Notes under the pieces: generated by a model | Seen by the model: the letters and a program-made list of their open reading frames with translations, nothing else | Database searches by the model: none | What the model was told of the DNA's origin: nothing | Source of the DNA: 34-65-8 sp964516135 | GTDB taxonomy: Bacteria > Pseudomonadota > Alphaproteobacteria > Sphingomonadales > Sphingomonadaceae | Direction of reading: 5' to 3' | DNA: 64,000 nt | Assembly (NCBI GenBank): GCA_964516135.1 | Contig: CAZEWN010000001.1 | Coordinates: 1 to 64,000 of the forward strand | Shown here: in pieces, positions 41,889 to 52,794 of the stretch | Numbering within the stretch: the first letter of the stretch is position 1 | How the letters are laid out: each line of letters starts with the position of its first letter | Position numbers and translations under genes: made by a program

Positions 41889-43286
41889 CTAGCGCAACGC
41901 GCCCCGTCGTGCCGCTACGGCATGGCGGCGAGGGCTGTCGGAAGCTGTGCGGCGCCGCGGGCGGCCCCGGTCGCGCGCCGGCGAATCGGCCCTGCGGCAC
42001 CACGTGAACAGCGCGATCTGCAGACCGACGAGCATCAGGATGAAGGGCTGGTAGGCGATGCCTTGGAACAGCGACCCGACCAGATAGACGACCTGCGCCA
42101 TCTGAAGCGCGCTGGCGAGCGGCGCCTGCCACTGCTGCCCGGGCTCCGTCCGGCCGCGCCAGGCACGCCGGATCCGCTCCATTTGCCACAGCCCCAGCAC
42201 GTGGAGCCAAACCCATAGGGCAAGGCCCGGCCAGCCCTGTTCGCCCAGCATCTCGAACACCGCCGAATGATAGGCGCGCCCTTCGTCAACGACGTCGACG
42301 TACTCGACCGCCACGCTGCCCCCGCTCCCCTGTTCCACGGGCATGCGATACGTGAACCGATTGCCGCGATAGGCGTCGAACCCGCCGCCCAGCGGATTTT
42401 CGGCAACGTAGTCGAGCGTCCAGGTCCACACCGCAACGCGGGTCGATGCCGATTGATCTTCCTTGTGCCCGGCGATCAGGCCCATACGCTCGTAGTAGGT
42501 CTGCGGCAGGAACGGTGCCGCCATCATGACCAGTGCCGCGCCCGCGAACACGAATGCAAATCGCCGCCTGACGTCGCGCAGCGCGAGGAGGCCAAGCACG
42601 CCGAGCGCGACCAGCCCCGTGCGCGCCTCCGTCCCCACGGGCACGAGGAGGCACGCGAAGATCAGCGCATAGGCGAACCACTTCACCCGCCAATCGGGCG
42701 CGAACACCGTGCCATGGCGGGTGAACCACAGGATCAACGGGATGATTGCGATCGCCACTGTCGACAGGGTTGAGCTTTCGTACATTCCCGAATTGTCGTT
42801 GACGAAGAAATAGAGGCTTTCGTATCCGCCACCGCCGAGCGCGGTCTTCATCCCTGCCGAAATGATGATTGCCCCCGCCGTAAGCACCATGACCAGCGCG
42901 GCGGCTTCCATCCGGAGCCGCGTCGTCAGCGTCAGCGGCAGGAAGATCGCGAAGACCAGCGCCTTCCACACCCAATCCCACTTCACCAGTGCCTCGACCG
43001 GGAAATCAGCGTTCATCGTGGTCCACGCGCAGTAAAGGAGCAGGGCCAGCAGGATGCCCTGGCGCAGGGTGAAGCGCGTGCCTTTCTTGGGATCGGCCAG
43101 GATCCACCCGGCGAAGGCGGCACAGAACGCAATCAGCGAAATCGGAAACAGCGGGGTGAGCGTCCAGCCGATCTTCTGCGGCCCCAGAATGTCGATGTAG
43201 AGATAGGCGAGCACCCACACGAACGGACGCCGCAAGCCCGCCAGCAGGAACGCCGCGACGAACAGGAACAGCGCCAGGTCAAGCAT
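41889..43286 (-). CDS. Probable O-glycosylation ligase / O-antigen polymerase-like, exosortase A system-associated
   Basis: 465 residues, with roughly ten hydrophobic segments and a periplasmic loop around residues 275-345 (FDAYRGNRFTYRMPVEQ, EGRAYHSAVFEMLGEQGWPGLALW) typical of Wzy/WaaL-like enzymes. The N-terminal AYLYIDILGPQKIGWTL and FFVNDNSGMYESS segments are those I know from the ligase family found with exosortase A (PEP-CTERM) loci. It would transfer or polymerise exopolysaccharide repeat units in the inner membrane. It overlaps a 40-residue membrane gene upstream by eight bases and is divergent from the matching glycosyltransferase. Confidence 0.88.
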   Translation of the reverse strand: MLDLALFLFVAAFLLAGLRRPFVWVLAYLYIDILGPQKIGWTLTPLFPISLIAFCAAFAGWILADPKKGTRFTLRQGILLALLLYCAWTTMNADFPVEALVKWDWVWKALVFAIFLPLTLTTRLRMEAAALVMVLTAGAIIISAGMKTALGGGGYESLYFFVNDNSGMYESSTLSTVAIAIIPLILWFTRHGTVFAPDWRVKWFAYALIFACLLVPVGTEARTGLVALGVLGLLALRDVRRRFAFVFAGAALVMMAAPFLPQTYYERMGLIAGHKEDQSASTRVAVWTWTLDYVAENPLGGGFDAYRGNRFTYRMPVEQGSGGSVAVEYVDVVDEGRAYHSAVFEMLGEQGWPGLALWVWLHVLGLWQMERIRRAWRGRTEPGQQWQAPLASALQMAQVVYLVGSLFQGIAYQPFILMLVGLQIALFTWCRRADSPARDRGRPRRRTASDSPRRHAVAARRGALR

Positions 43287-43401
43287 CGACGTCGGCGTCC
43301 TGTGGCGCAGGTTCGCGATCGAGATCCTCGCGACCCGACAGGCGCACGACAGCCAGCGCGAGGAGGCCGTGAATCAGCGCCAGGGCGAAATAGTCGATCA
43401 T
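43279..43401 (-). CDS. Small single-helix membrane protein, coupled to the ligase
   Basis: 40 residues (MIDYFALALIHGLLALAVV then a charged tail RLSGREDLDREPAPQDADVDA). One membrane helix at residues 3-20 is followed by a cytoplasmic acidic tail. Its stop overlaps the ligase start by eight bases, suggesting translational coupling. No family recognised; I infer it is real from position and composition. Confidence 0.6.
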   Translation of the reverse strand: MIDYFALALIHGLLALAVVRLSGREDLDREPAPQDADVDA

Positions 43402-43468
43402 CGCGAGCCCCGCGCTAGCAGCGCGCGGTTGACCACCCGTTAAGCAAAGCGTGGCAGACCCCCGATCG

Positions 43469-44698
43469 ATGACCCGCGTGCTGCACGTTCTCGACCATTC
43501 GCTGCCGCTGCACAGCGGATACAGTTTCCGGACCCGCGCCATCCTGAAGGCGCAGCAGGCGGCGGGCTTGGCGGTGCACGGCGTTACCGGGACGAAGCAT
43601 CATGCGCCTGGCCCCGATGTTGAGGAGATCGACGGACTGGTGTTCACCCGCAGCAGCGCATCGGGCGGAGGCCCGGTCGGCGTACGCGAATGGCGCCAGA
43701 TCGGGGCCCACGCGGCGGCGATCGAGGCAGCGGTGCGTGACTGGCGCCCAGACGTGCTCCATGCCCATTCACCGGCATTGTCCGGCATGGCTGCCCTGCG
43801 GGTCGCGCGGCAGCATGGCTTGCCGTTGGTCTACGAGATTCGCGCCTTTTGGGAGGATGCGGCGGTCGGCAACCTGGAGGGGCGGGCGGGCTCGCTAAAG
43901 TACCGGATGACGCGCGCGCTGGAAAACCATGTCGTGGGCGCGGCGGACGCGGTGTTCACAATTTCCCATGGCTTGCGCGACGATTTGATCGGACGCGGTT
44001 TCACAGGGGGCAAGATCGGCGTTTCGCCCAATGGGGTTGACCTACAGCTGTTCGGGGATCCGCCCGCGCCCGACTTGGCGCTCGCGACCGAACTGGGGCT
44101 AAGCGAGGGGCCGATCATTGGCTTCATCGGCAGCTTCTATGATTATGAAGGTCTCGATGACCTCATAGCCGCCATGCCGATGGTGCGCGCGCGCAGCCCC
44201 CAGGCAGAGCTGCTGCTGGTCGGCGGCGGCCCGATGGAGGACGCGCTGCGCGCGCAAGCCGCGGCGTCCCGCGCACGCGACGCGATCCACTTCGCCGGTC
44301 GGGTGCCGCACGGCGTGGTCGATCGGTACTATTCGCTGATCGATGTGCTCGCCTATCCACGCAAGCGTAGCCGCTTGACCGAACTGGTGACTCCCTTGAA
44401 GCCGCTCGAGGCGATGGCCCAGCGCCGCATCGTGGCCGCAAGTGATGTCGGCGGGCACCGCGAACTGATCGACGACGGCAGGACCGGTACGCTGTTCCCT
44501 GCCGACGATCCGCGCGGATGCGCGGATGCGCTGGCGGCTCTGCTCGCCCGGCGGCACGATTGGGACACCATCCGCGCGGCGGCCCACGCGCACGTGGGGG
44601 CGAAACACGATTGGGCGCGCAATGTCGGTCGTTATCAAGACGTTTACCATCTTCTGTTAGCCCGCCGGGGTGAGGAAGGTTTTCGCGCGGCGGCATGA
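43469..44698 (+). CDS. Glycosyltransferase, exosortase A system-associated (GT4 type)
   Basis: 409 residues from MTRVLHVLDHSLPLHSGYSF, a start typical of the exosortase A-associated glycosyltransferase family. The GT-B fold shows GYSFRTRAILKAQ at the N-terminal half and, in the C-terminal half, IIGFIGSFYDYEGLDDLIAAM, FAGRVPHGVVDRYYSLIDVLAYPRKRSRLTELVTPLKPLEAMA, and the GT4 donor-site residues in that block. It adds a sugar from an activated nucleotide donor to an exopolysaccharide or glycolipid. An in-frame GTG at 43451 is an alternative start. It is divergent from the ligase and the small gene. Confidence 0.9.
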   Translation: MTRVLHVLDHSLPLHSGYSFRTRAILKAQQAAGLAVHGVTGTKHHAPGPDVEEIDGLVFTRSSASGGGPVGVREWRQIGAHAAAIEAAVRDWRPDVLHAHSPALSGMAALRVARQHGLPLVYEIRAFWEDAAVGNLEGRAGSLKYRMTRALENHVVGAADAVFTISHGLRDDLIGRGFTGGKIGVSPNGVDLQLFGDPPAPDLALATELGLSEGPIIGFIGSFYDYEGLDDLIAAMPMVRARSPQAELLLVGGGPMEDALRAQAAASRARDAIHFAGRVPHGVVDRYYSLIDVLAYPRKRSRLTELVTPLKPLEAMAQRRIVAASDVGGHRELIDDGRTGTLFPADDPRGCADALAALLARRHDWDTIRAAAHAHVGAKHDWARNVGRYQDVYHLLLARRGEEGFRAAA

Positions 44699-44736
44699 AG
44701 CGCGGGCGCAAACCTTCACAAACAGGGGCTTAGGAC

Positions 44737-46317
<1,581 letters not shown>

Positions 46318-46341
46318 CCGAACAAGGCAATGCCTTTTGAT

Positions 46342-46369
46342 GGGCCGGTCCTGGCAACGGGACCGGCCC
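46342..46369 (+). terminator. Hairpin downstream of the Ala/Pro-rich gene
   Basis: GGGCCGGTCC (46342-46351) pairs with GGACCGGCCC (46360-46369); loop TGGCAACG. It follows the stop codon by 25 bases. There is no T-run after it, so it may be an attenuated or factor-assisted terminator. Confidence 0.5.
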
Positions 46370-46431
46370 GATTCGGCGTCGCTCGGGCGCCAGATTGCAA
46401 TCCTATTCATCGCGGTCGCGCGCGCGAAGTT

Positions 46432-46447
46432 TGGCTTCGCATTTGCA
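46432..46447 (+). promoter_or_regulatory. Candidate sigma-54 promoter for gltB
   Basis: TGGCTTCGCATTTGCA has the invariant GG and GC spaced by 10 bases and matches TGGC and TTGCA of the -24/-12 consensus; the AC of TGGCAC is TT. Transcription would start near 46458, leaving a leader of about 127 bases before gltB. A perfect palindrome GATTGCAATC lies at 46393-46402. Nitrogen control of glutamate synthase makes the location sensible, but whether this organism has rpoN is unknown. Confidence 0.45.
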
Positions 46448-46584
46448 AAAATCATTTCATGTCGCCATGACCGGTGCCAGCGCTACATTTGCTGCGCTAT
46501 GCGGCCCGGTGGGCAGCGCATCATTGCCCGTGGCAGCCGCAGGGGGCTTGCCGTCCGGGCACCGGACAGGACAGGGATTTGCGA

Positions 46585-49500
46585 ATGGGACATTGGGCGC
46601 CCCAAGGTATGTACGACCCGCGGAACGAGCACGATGCGTGCGGCGTCGGCATGGTCGCGCATATCAAAGGCGTGAAATCCCACGCGATCGTCACCCAGGC
46701 GCTCGAAATCCTCGCCAACCTTGACCATCGCGGCGCGGTTGGTGCCGACCCGTTGCTGGGCGATGGCGCAGGTATCCTGTTGCAATTGCCCGATCCGCTG
46801 CTGCGTCGATGGGCAGCCGACGCCGGGCACGAACTGCCCGAACCAGGCCATTATGCCGTCGCCCAGTGCATGATGCCGCAAGATCCTGAAGCGCGCGCCT
46901 TCGTGACCGAACAACTAGAAAAGTTCGTCGCCAAGGAAGGCCAGCGGGTGATCGGCTGGCGCGAGGTTCCGACCACGCTCGACGGATTGGGCAAGGCGGT
47001 GATCGCCACCATGCCGGTCATGCGCCAGTGCGTGATCGCGCGCGGCGCGAACTGTCCCGACCAGCAGTCGTTCGAACGCAAGCTGATCGTGATTCGCAAG
47101 CAGACGCTGAATCCGCTCGCCAGGCTGGCGGTGAAGCATGGCCTGCCCGCGCTGACCGAAACCTATATCCCGAGTTTTTCGAGCCGCACGATCGTCTACA
47201 AGGGGTTGCTGCTGGCGACGCAGGTTGGCACATTCTACGACGACTTGCGCGATGCCGAATGCGTTTCGGCGCTCGGGCTCGTGCACCAGCGGTTCAGCAC
47301 CAACACATTCCCCAGCTGGCGGCTAGCGCACCCTTATCGCTACATGGCGCATAATGGCGAAATCAATACGGTTCGCGGCAACGTGAACTGGATGAACGCG
47401 CGCCGCCGGACGATGGAATCGGAACTGCTCGGCGCCGATCTGGACAAGATGTGGCCGCTGATTCCGCACGGCCAGTCGGATACCGCCTGCCTGGATAATG
47501 CCTTGGAACTGCTGGTCGCGGGCGGATATGGCATGGCGCACGCGATGATGATGCTCATGCCCGAGGCATGGGCCAAGAACCCGCTTATGGACCCGGCGCG
47601 CCGCGCATTCTACGAATATCACGCGGCCCTGATGGAACCGTGGGACGGTCCGGCCGCGGTGTGCTTCACCGATGGCCGCCAGATCGGCGCCTGCCTCGAT
47701 CGCAACGGCCTGCGCCCCGCGCGGTGGTGCACCACGACAGACGATCTCGTCTGCCTGTCGTCCGAAAGCGGCGTACTGCCGTTTGCCGAAGAAAACATCA
47801 CCCGCAAGTGGCGGCTCCAGCCAGGCAAGATGCTGCTGATTGACCTTGAGCAAGGCCGCATCGTCGAGGACGCCGAACTGAAGGCAGAATTGGCGGCGGA
47901 ACATCCTTACGAGGAATGGCTCGCGCGCACCCAATACAAGCTTGAGGACCTCGACACGATCGAACCCGAACTGGCCGAGGTTCCGCAGGACACCACCAGT
48001 CTGCTCGATCGCCAGCAGGCCTTCGGCTACACGCAGGAAGACGTTACCCGCTTCCTCGAGCCAATGGGCCGCAGTGCCGACGATCCGATCGGATCGATGG
48101 GCACCGACACCCCGATCGCGGTGCTCTCGCGTCGCAGCCGCCTGCTCTACGACTACTTCAAGCAGAATTTTGCCCAGGTCACCAATCCGCCGATCGACCC
48201 GATCCGCGAGGAACTGGTCATGAGCCTGTTGTCGATGGTCGGCCCGCGCCCCAATCTGCTCGGTCGCGAAGCGGGTACGCACAAGCGGCTGGAGGTCGCG
48301 CAGCCGATCCTGACTAACCAGGACCTCGCCAAAATCCGCTCTGTCGAACTGGCACTGGATGGTGCGTTCCGCACCGAAACGATCGACATCACCTGGGATG
48401 CGGCAACCGGTGCAGACGGCCTGGCGCTGGCGCTCAAGGAAATGTGCTGGGCCGCGACCGAGGCGGTGCTGCAGGATCACAACATCCTCATCCTCAGCGA
48501 CCGCGGCCAGGGGCCGGACCGGATCGCGATGCCCGCCGCGCTCGCCACCGCGGCGGTCCACCATCACTTGGTGCGCCAGGGCCTCCGCATGCAGACCGGG
48601 CTGCTGATCGAGACGGGCGAGGCGCGCGAGGTCCATCACTTCTGCGTGCTTGCGGGCTATGGCGCGGAAGCGATCAATCCCTACGTCGCGTTGGAGACTC
48701 TGGAGGATCTGCGCCTGCGCAAGTTCCCCGAACTTACCGCGCGCGAAGTCCAGGCGAATTACGTCAAGGCGATCGGCAAGGGCCTGCTCAAGGTCATGTC
48801 GAAGATGGGTATCTCGACTTATCAATCGTATTGCGGCGCGCAGATATTTGACGCGGTCGGCCTGTCGAGCGCCTTCGTGGAGCAATACTTCACCGGCACC
48901 GCCACCACGATCGAGGGCATTGGCCTGGCCGAAGTGGCCGAGGAAGCGGTGCGCCGCCATGCGCTCGCTTATGGCGACAACCCGCTGTACGAGGGGATGC
49001 TCGACGCGGGCGGCATCTATCAATTCCGCCTGCGGGGCGAGGATCATGCCTGGACCCCGACCAGCGTCGCCACCCTGCAGCACGCAGTGCGCGGCAACGA
49101 TCCGAAGAATTATGCCGAGTTCGCCGCGCAGATCAACGAACAGTCCGAACGCCTGCTGACCATCCGCGGGCTGATGGAACTGAAGCCAGCGGAAACGCCA
49201 CTGACCATCGACGAGGTCGAACCGGCGAGCGAGATCGTCAAGCGTTTCGCCACCGGCGCCATGAGCTTTGGCAGCATCAGCCACGAGGCGCATTCCACGC
49301 TCGCCGTGGCGATGAACCGTATCGGCGGCCGTTCCAACACCGGCGAAGGCGGCGAGGAACCCGATCGGTTCGTGCCGCTACCAAATGGTGATTCGATGCG
49401 GAGCCGGATCAAGCAGGTGGCCAGCGGGCGCTTTGGCGTGACGACCGAATACCTCGTCAATTCGGACGATATCCAGATCAAGATGGCGCAGGGCGCCAAG

Positions 49501-51225
49501 CCCGGCGAAGGCGGACAGCTGCCCGGGCACAAGGTTGACAAGCGCATTGGCGCGGTGCGGCACTCGACCCCTGGCGTCGGTCTCATCAGCCCGCCGCCAC
49601 ACCACGACATCTATTCGATCGAAGACCTGGCCCAGCTTATTCATGACCTCAAGAACGTGCAGCCATCGGCGCGTATCTCGGTCAAGCTGGTTTCCGAAGT
49701 CGGGGTCGGCACGGTCGCGGCGGGCGTTTCCAAGTGCAAGGCCGACCATGTCACGATTTCCGGTTACGAAGGCGGGACCGGCGCATCGCCGCTGACCAGC
49801 TTGACCCATGCAGGATCGCCGTGGGAAATCGGACTTGCCGAAACGCAGCAGACACTGCTGATCAACGACTTGCGCAGCCGGATCGCGGTGCAGGTCGATG
49901 GCGGCCTCCGGACCGGGCGCGACGTTGCCATCGGGGCACTGTTGGGCGCGGACGAGTTCGGATTCGCCACCGCGCCCCTGATCGCGGCAGGCTGCATCAT
50001 GATGCGCAAGTGCCATCTCAACACCTGCCCCGTGGGTGTAGCGACGCAGGACCCGGTGTTGCGTGCGCGGTTCACTGGCACGCCCGAGCATGTCATCAAC
50101 TACTTCTTCTTCGTCGCGGAAGAACTGCGGCAGATCATGGCGGAAATGGGTTTCCGCACTGTCGAGGAAATGATCGGCCGCGTCGACCGGATCGACATGC
50201 GCCGCGCCGTGCGTCACTGGAAGGCGCACGGGGTCGATCTTGGCCGCCTGCTGCACCAGGTGCCACTGCCCGAAGGCCGCGCGCTGCATCAGACAGGGAT
50301 ACAGGATCACGGGCTTGGCGGCGCGCTCGACAACGAACTGATCGAGGCCTGCCGTCCCGCCATCGCCAGCGGTCAGCCGATCGAATTCGACCGCCCCATC
50401 CGCAACGTCAACCGCACGGTGGGCGCGATGCTGGCGGGCGAGGTCGCGCGCAAGCACGGTCATGCGGGGCTTTCGCCCGACACGATCCGGATAAACTTTA
50501 CCGGCGTGGCCGGGCAGAGCTTCGGCGCCTGGCTCACCCACGGAATCACACTCAGCCTGACCGGCGATGCCAACGATTATGTCGGCAAGGGCCTGTCGGG
50601 TGGCCGGATCATCGTCCGCCCGCCCAAGGGTGTGCACCGTGAGCCGACCGAGAACATCATCGTCGGCAACACCGTGCTTTATGGCGCGATCGCGGGCGAG
50701 GCCTATCTCGCCGGCGTCGCGGGCGAACGCTTCGCCGTGCGTAATTCCGGTGCGGTCGCGGTGGTCGAGGGGACCGGCGATCACGGCTGCGAATATATGA
50801 CCGGCGGCGTCGTCTGCGTGCTCGGCAAGACCGGGCGCAACTTCGCCGCGGGGATGAGCGGGGGCGTCGCCTACGTTTACGATCCTGACGGCAGCTTCGC
50901 GGCGCTGTGTAACCTGGCCCAGGTCGAACTGTCGCCGATCGTACCCGGCGCCGATCCGGAAGAAGGCACCGGCCGACCGGCCCAGCGTGCCCGTTCGGTT
51001 CACGATTATGGCATGGGCGACATGCTGCGTCACGATGCCGAGCGTCTGCGCGTGCTGATCGAACGGCAGAAGCTGCACACCGGTTCGGCGCGCGCGACCG
51101 CACTGCTCGACGATTGGGACAATGCGCTTGGCCACTTCGTCAAGGTGATGCCGAAGGATTATCGGCGCGCGCTCGAGGCGATCGAGGCGGAACGGCTCGA
51201 AGCCGAAAGCGTGGCGGCGGAATAA
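46585..51225 (+). CDS. gltB: Glutamate synthase (NADPH), large subunit
   Basis: 1546 residues. The N-terminal class II glutaminase nucleophile is Cys19 in NEHDACGVGMVAH, exposed after removal of the short propeptide. The central and FMN-binding synthase domains follow (TGEGGEEPDRF, KPGEGGQLPGHK, GGTGASPLTSLTHAGSPWEIGL), then the [3Fe-4S] ligands C1137, C1143 and C1148 (GCIMMRKCHLNTCPVG). The C-terminal beta-helix is rich in Gly (GLSGGRIIVRPP, GNTVLYGAIAGEAYLAG). It transfers the glutamine amide to 2-oxoglutarate. The ATG at 46609 is a possible alternative start. gltD follows after ten bases. Confidence 0.97.
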   Translation: MGHWAPQGMYDPRNEHDACGVGMVAHIKGVKSHAIVTQALEILANLDHRGAVGADPLLGDGAGILLQLPDPLLRRWAADAGHELPEPGHYAVAQCMMPQDPEARAFVTEQLEKFVAKEGQRVIGWREVPTTLDGLGKAVIATMPVMRQCVIARGANCPDQQSFERKLIVIRKQTLNPLARLAVKHGLPALTETYIPSFSSRTIVYKGLLLATQVGTFYDDLRDAECVSALGLVHQRFSTNTFPSWRLAHPYRYMAHNGEINTVRGNVNWMNARRRTMESELLGADLDKMWPLIPHGQSDTACLDNALELLVAGGYGMAHAMMMLMPEAWAKNPLMDPARRAFYEYHAALMEPWDGPAAVCFTDGRQIGACLDRNGLRPARWCTTTDDLVCLSSESGVLPFAEENITRKWRLQPGKMLLIDLEQGRIVEDAELKAELAAEHPYEEWLARTQYKLEDLDTIEPELAEVPQDTTSLLDRQQAFGYTQEDVTRFLEPMGRSADDPIGSMGTDTPIAVLSRRSRLLYDYFKQNFAQVTNPPIDPIREELVMSLLSMVGPRPNLLGREAGTHKRLEVAQPILTNQDLAKIRSVELALDGAFRTETIDITWDAATGADGLALALKEMCWAATEAVLQDHNILILSDRGQGPDRIAMPAALATAAVHHHLVRQGLRMQTGLLIETGEAREVHHFCVLAGYGAEAINPYVALETLEDLRLRKFPELTAREVQANYVKAIGKGLLKVMSKMGISTYQSYCGAQIFDAVGLSSAFVEQYFTGTATTIEGIGLAEVAEEAVRRHALAYGDNPLYEGMLDAGGIYQFRLRGEDHAWTPTSVATLQHAVRGNDPKNYAEFAAQINEQSERLLTIRGLMELKPAETPLTIDEVEPASEIVKRFATGAMSFGSISHEAHSTLAVAMNRIGGRSNTGEGGEEPDRFVPLPNGDSMRSRIKQVASGRFGVTTEYLVNSDDIQIKMAQGAKPGEGGQLPGHKVDKRIGAVRHSTPGVGLISPPPHHDIYSIEDLAQLIHDLKNVQPSARISVKLVSEVGVGTVAAGVSKCKADHVTISGYEGGTGASPLTSLTHAGSPWEIGLAETQQTLLINDLRSRIAVQVDGGLRTGRDVAIGALLGADEFGFATAPLIAAGCIMMRKCHLNTCPVGVATQDPVLRARFTGTPEHVINYFFFVAEELRQIMAEMGFRTVEEMIGRVDRIDMRRAVRHWKAHGVDLGRLLHQVPLPEGRALHQTGIQDHGLGGALDNELIEACRPAIASGQPIEFDRPIRNVNRTVGAMLAGEVARKHGHAGLSPDTIRINFTGVAGQSFGAWLTHGITLSLTGDANDYVGKGLSGGRIIVRPPKGVHREPTENIIVGNTVLYGAIAGEAYLAGVAGERFAVRNSGAVAVVEGTGDHGCEYMTGGVVCVLGKTGRNFAAGMSGGVAYVYDPDGSFAALCNLAQVELSPIVPGADPEEGTGRPAQRARSVHDYGMGDMLRHDAERLRVLIERQKLHTGSARATALLDDWDNALGHFVKVMPKDYRRALEAIEAERLEAESVAAE

Positions 51226-51235
51226 GGGTCAGCAC

Positions 51236-52672
51236 ATGGGCAAGGAAACCGGCTTCCTCGAACTCGACCGCGCGGATCGAGATTATCTTGACCCCGCCGA
51301 GCGGGTGAAGAATTATCAGGAATTCGTCGTCCCGCTGGGCGAGGAGAAGCTGCGCGCCCAGGCGAGCCGCTGCATGAACTGCGGCATTCCGTATTGTCAC
51401 AACGGCTGCCCGGTGAACAACCTGATCCCCGACTGGAACCATCTGGTCTATGAAGCGGACTGGAAGAACGCGCTCGACCAACTTCATTCGACCAACAACT
51501 TTCCGGAATTCACCGGCCGCGTCTGCCCCGCGCCGTGCGAGGCAGCGTGTACGCTGAACCTGATCGATCAACCGGTCACCATCAAGTCGATCGAATGCGC
51601 GATCGTGGATCGGGGCTGGAAGGAAGGGTGGATCAAGCCGCAAGTGCCCGAAAGGCAAACGGGCAAATCGGTTGCGGTGATCGGGTCAGGTCCGGCGGGT
51701 CTTGCCTGCGCGCAGCAGCTGGCGCGTGCGGGCCATGCGGTTACGGTGTTTGAAAAGCATGACCGGATCGGCGGATTGCTGCGTTACGGCATCCCCGACT
51801 TCAAAATGGAAAAGCATCTCATCAACCGGCGCGGGGTGCAGATGGAAGCTGAAGGCGTGACCTTCAAAACGAGCGCTGAAGTGGGCGTCGAGGTCAGTTT
51901 CCGCGCCTTGCGCGAGAACTTCGACGCGGTGGTGCTGGCAGGCGGTGCGGAAGAGCCGCGCCAGCTCGATATTCCGGGCGCCGAACTGCCGGGCGTGCGG
52001 CTGGCGATGGAATTCCTGACCCAGCAGAACAAGCGCGTCGCTGGCGATGACGAGGTCCGCGCCGCACCGCGTGGTTCGCTTACCGCCACTGGCAAGCACG
52101 TGATCGTGATCGGCGGCGGCGACACCGGCTCCGATTGTGTGGGCACCTCGAACCGCCAGGGCGCCAGGAGCATAACGCAGCTCGAGATCATGCCTCAACC
52201 GCCCGAGAAGGAAGACAAGGCGCTGACGTGGCCCGATTGGCCGCTGAAGCTACGTACCTCCTCAAGCCATGAAGAAGGCGTGGAGCGTGACTGGTCGGTG
52301 ATGGCCAAGCGCGTCGTGGGCGAGGCCGGCGAAGTGACCGGGCTCGAATGCGTGCGCCTTGCATGGAACGGGGGCGCGTTCGCCGAAATGGCCGGGAGCG
52401 AGTTCGTCCTGCCAGCGGATCTGATCCTGCTCGCGATGGGCTTCACCGGTCCGCGGCGGCGCGGGCTGCTCGATCGGGCCGAGGTCGATCTCGACGCACG
52501 AGGCAACGTGCTCGCGAATACCGGTGATTATCGCACCAGCGAGGCCGGGGTCTATGCCTGCGGCGATATGCGGCGCGGTCAGAGTCTGGTGGTATGGGCG
52601 ATTCGCGAGGGGCGCCAGTGCGCGCGCTCCGTCGATGAGGCGCTGATGGGTGTGTCCGAACTGCCGCGCTGA
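51236..52672 (+). CDS. gltD: Glutamate synthase (NADPH), small subunit
   Basis: 478 residues. The two [4Fe-4S]-ligating cysteine groups are in CMNCGIPYCHNGCPVNN and CPAPCEAACTL. The FAD site is VIGSGPAGLACAQQLARAG (near residue 147) and the NADPH site VIGGGDTGSDCVGT. It feeds electrons from NADPH to the large subunit. Ten bases separate it from gltB, so they are an operon. AAGGGTCAGC precedes the ATG. Confidence 0.97.
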   Translation: MGKETGFLELDRADRDYLDPAERVKNYQEFVVPLGEEKLRAQASRCMNCGIPYCHNGCPVNNLIPDWNHLVYEADWKNALDQLHSTNNFPEFTGRVCPAPCEAACTLNLIDQPVTIKSIECAIVDRGWKEGWIKPQVPERQTGKSVAVIGSGPAGLACAQQLARAGHAVTVFEKHDRIGGLLRYGIPDFKMEKHLINRRGVQMEAEGVTFKTSAEVGVEVSFRALRENFDAVVLAGGAEEPRQLDIPGAELPGVRLAMEFLTQQNKRVAGDDEVRAAPRGSLTATGKHVIVIGGGDTGSDCVGTSNRQGARSITQLEIMPQPPEKEDKALTWPDWPLKLRTSSSHEEGVERDWSVMAKRVVGEAGEVTGLECVRLAWNGGAFAEMAGSEFVLPADLILLAMGFTGPRRRGLLDRAEVDLDARGNVLANTGDYRTSEAGVYACGDMRRGQSLVVWAIREGRQCARSVDEALMGVSELPR

Positions 52673-52794
52673 GCAACGGCAAGCAACGCAGCACCATGCT
52701 CGGTCTTGTCTGACAACCGAATTTCGGGAAGTGTGCCGCCCGAAACCACGCTGGGAGGGGTCGCGAAGGTCCGGCAATCGCGCCGCGCCATCGC

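Noticed and set aside
47323..51135. Long antisense frames (656 and 585 residues) across gltB
   Set aside because: Same reason: no domain, no start signals, and gltB shows all catalytic and cluster motifs in the forward strand.
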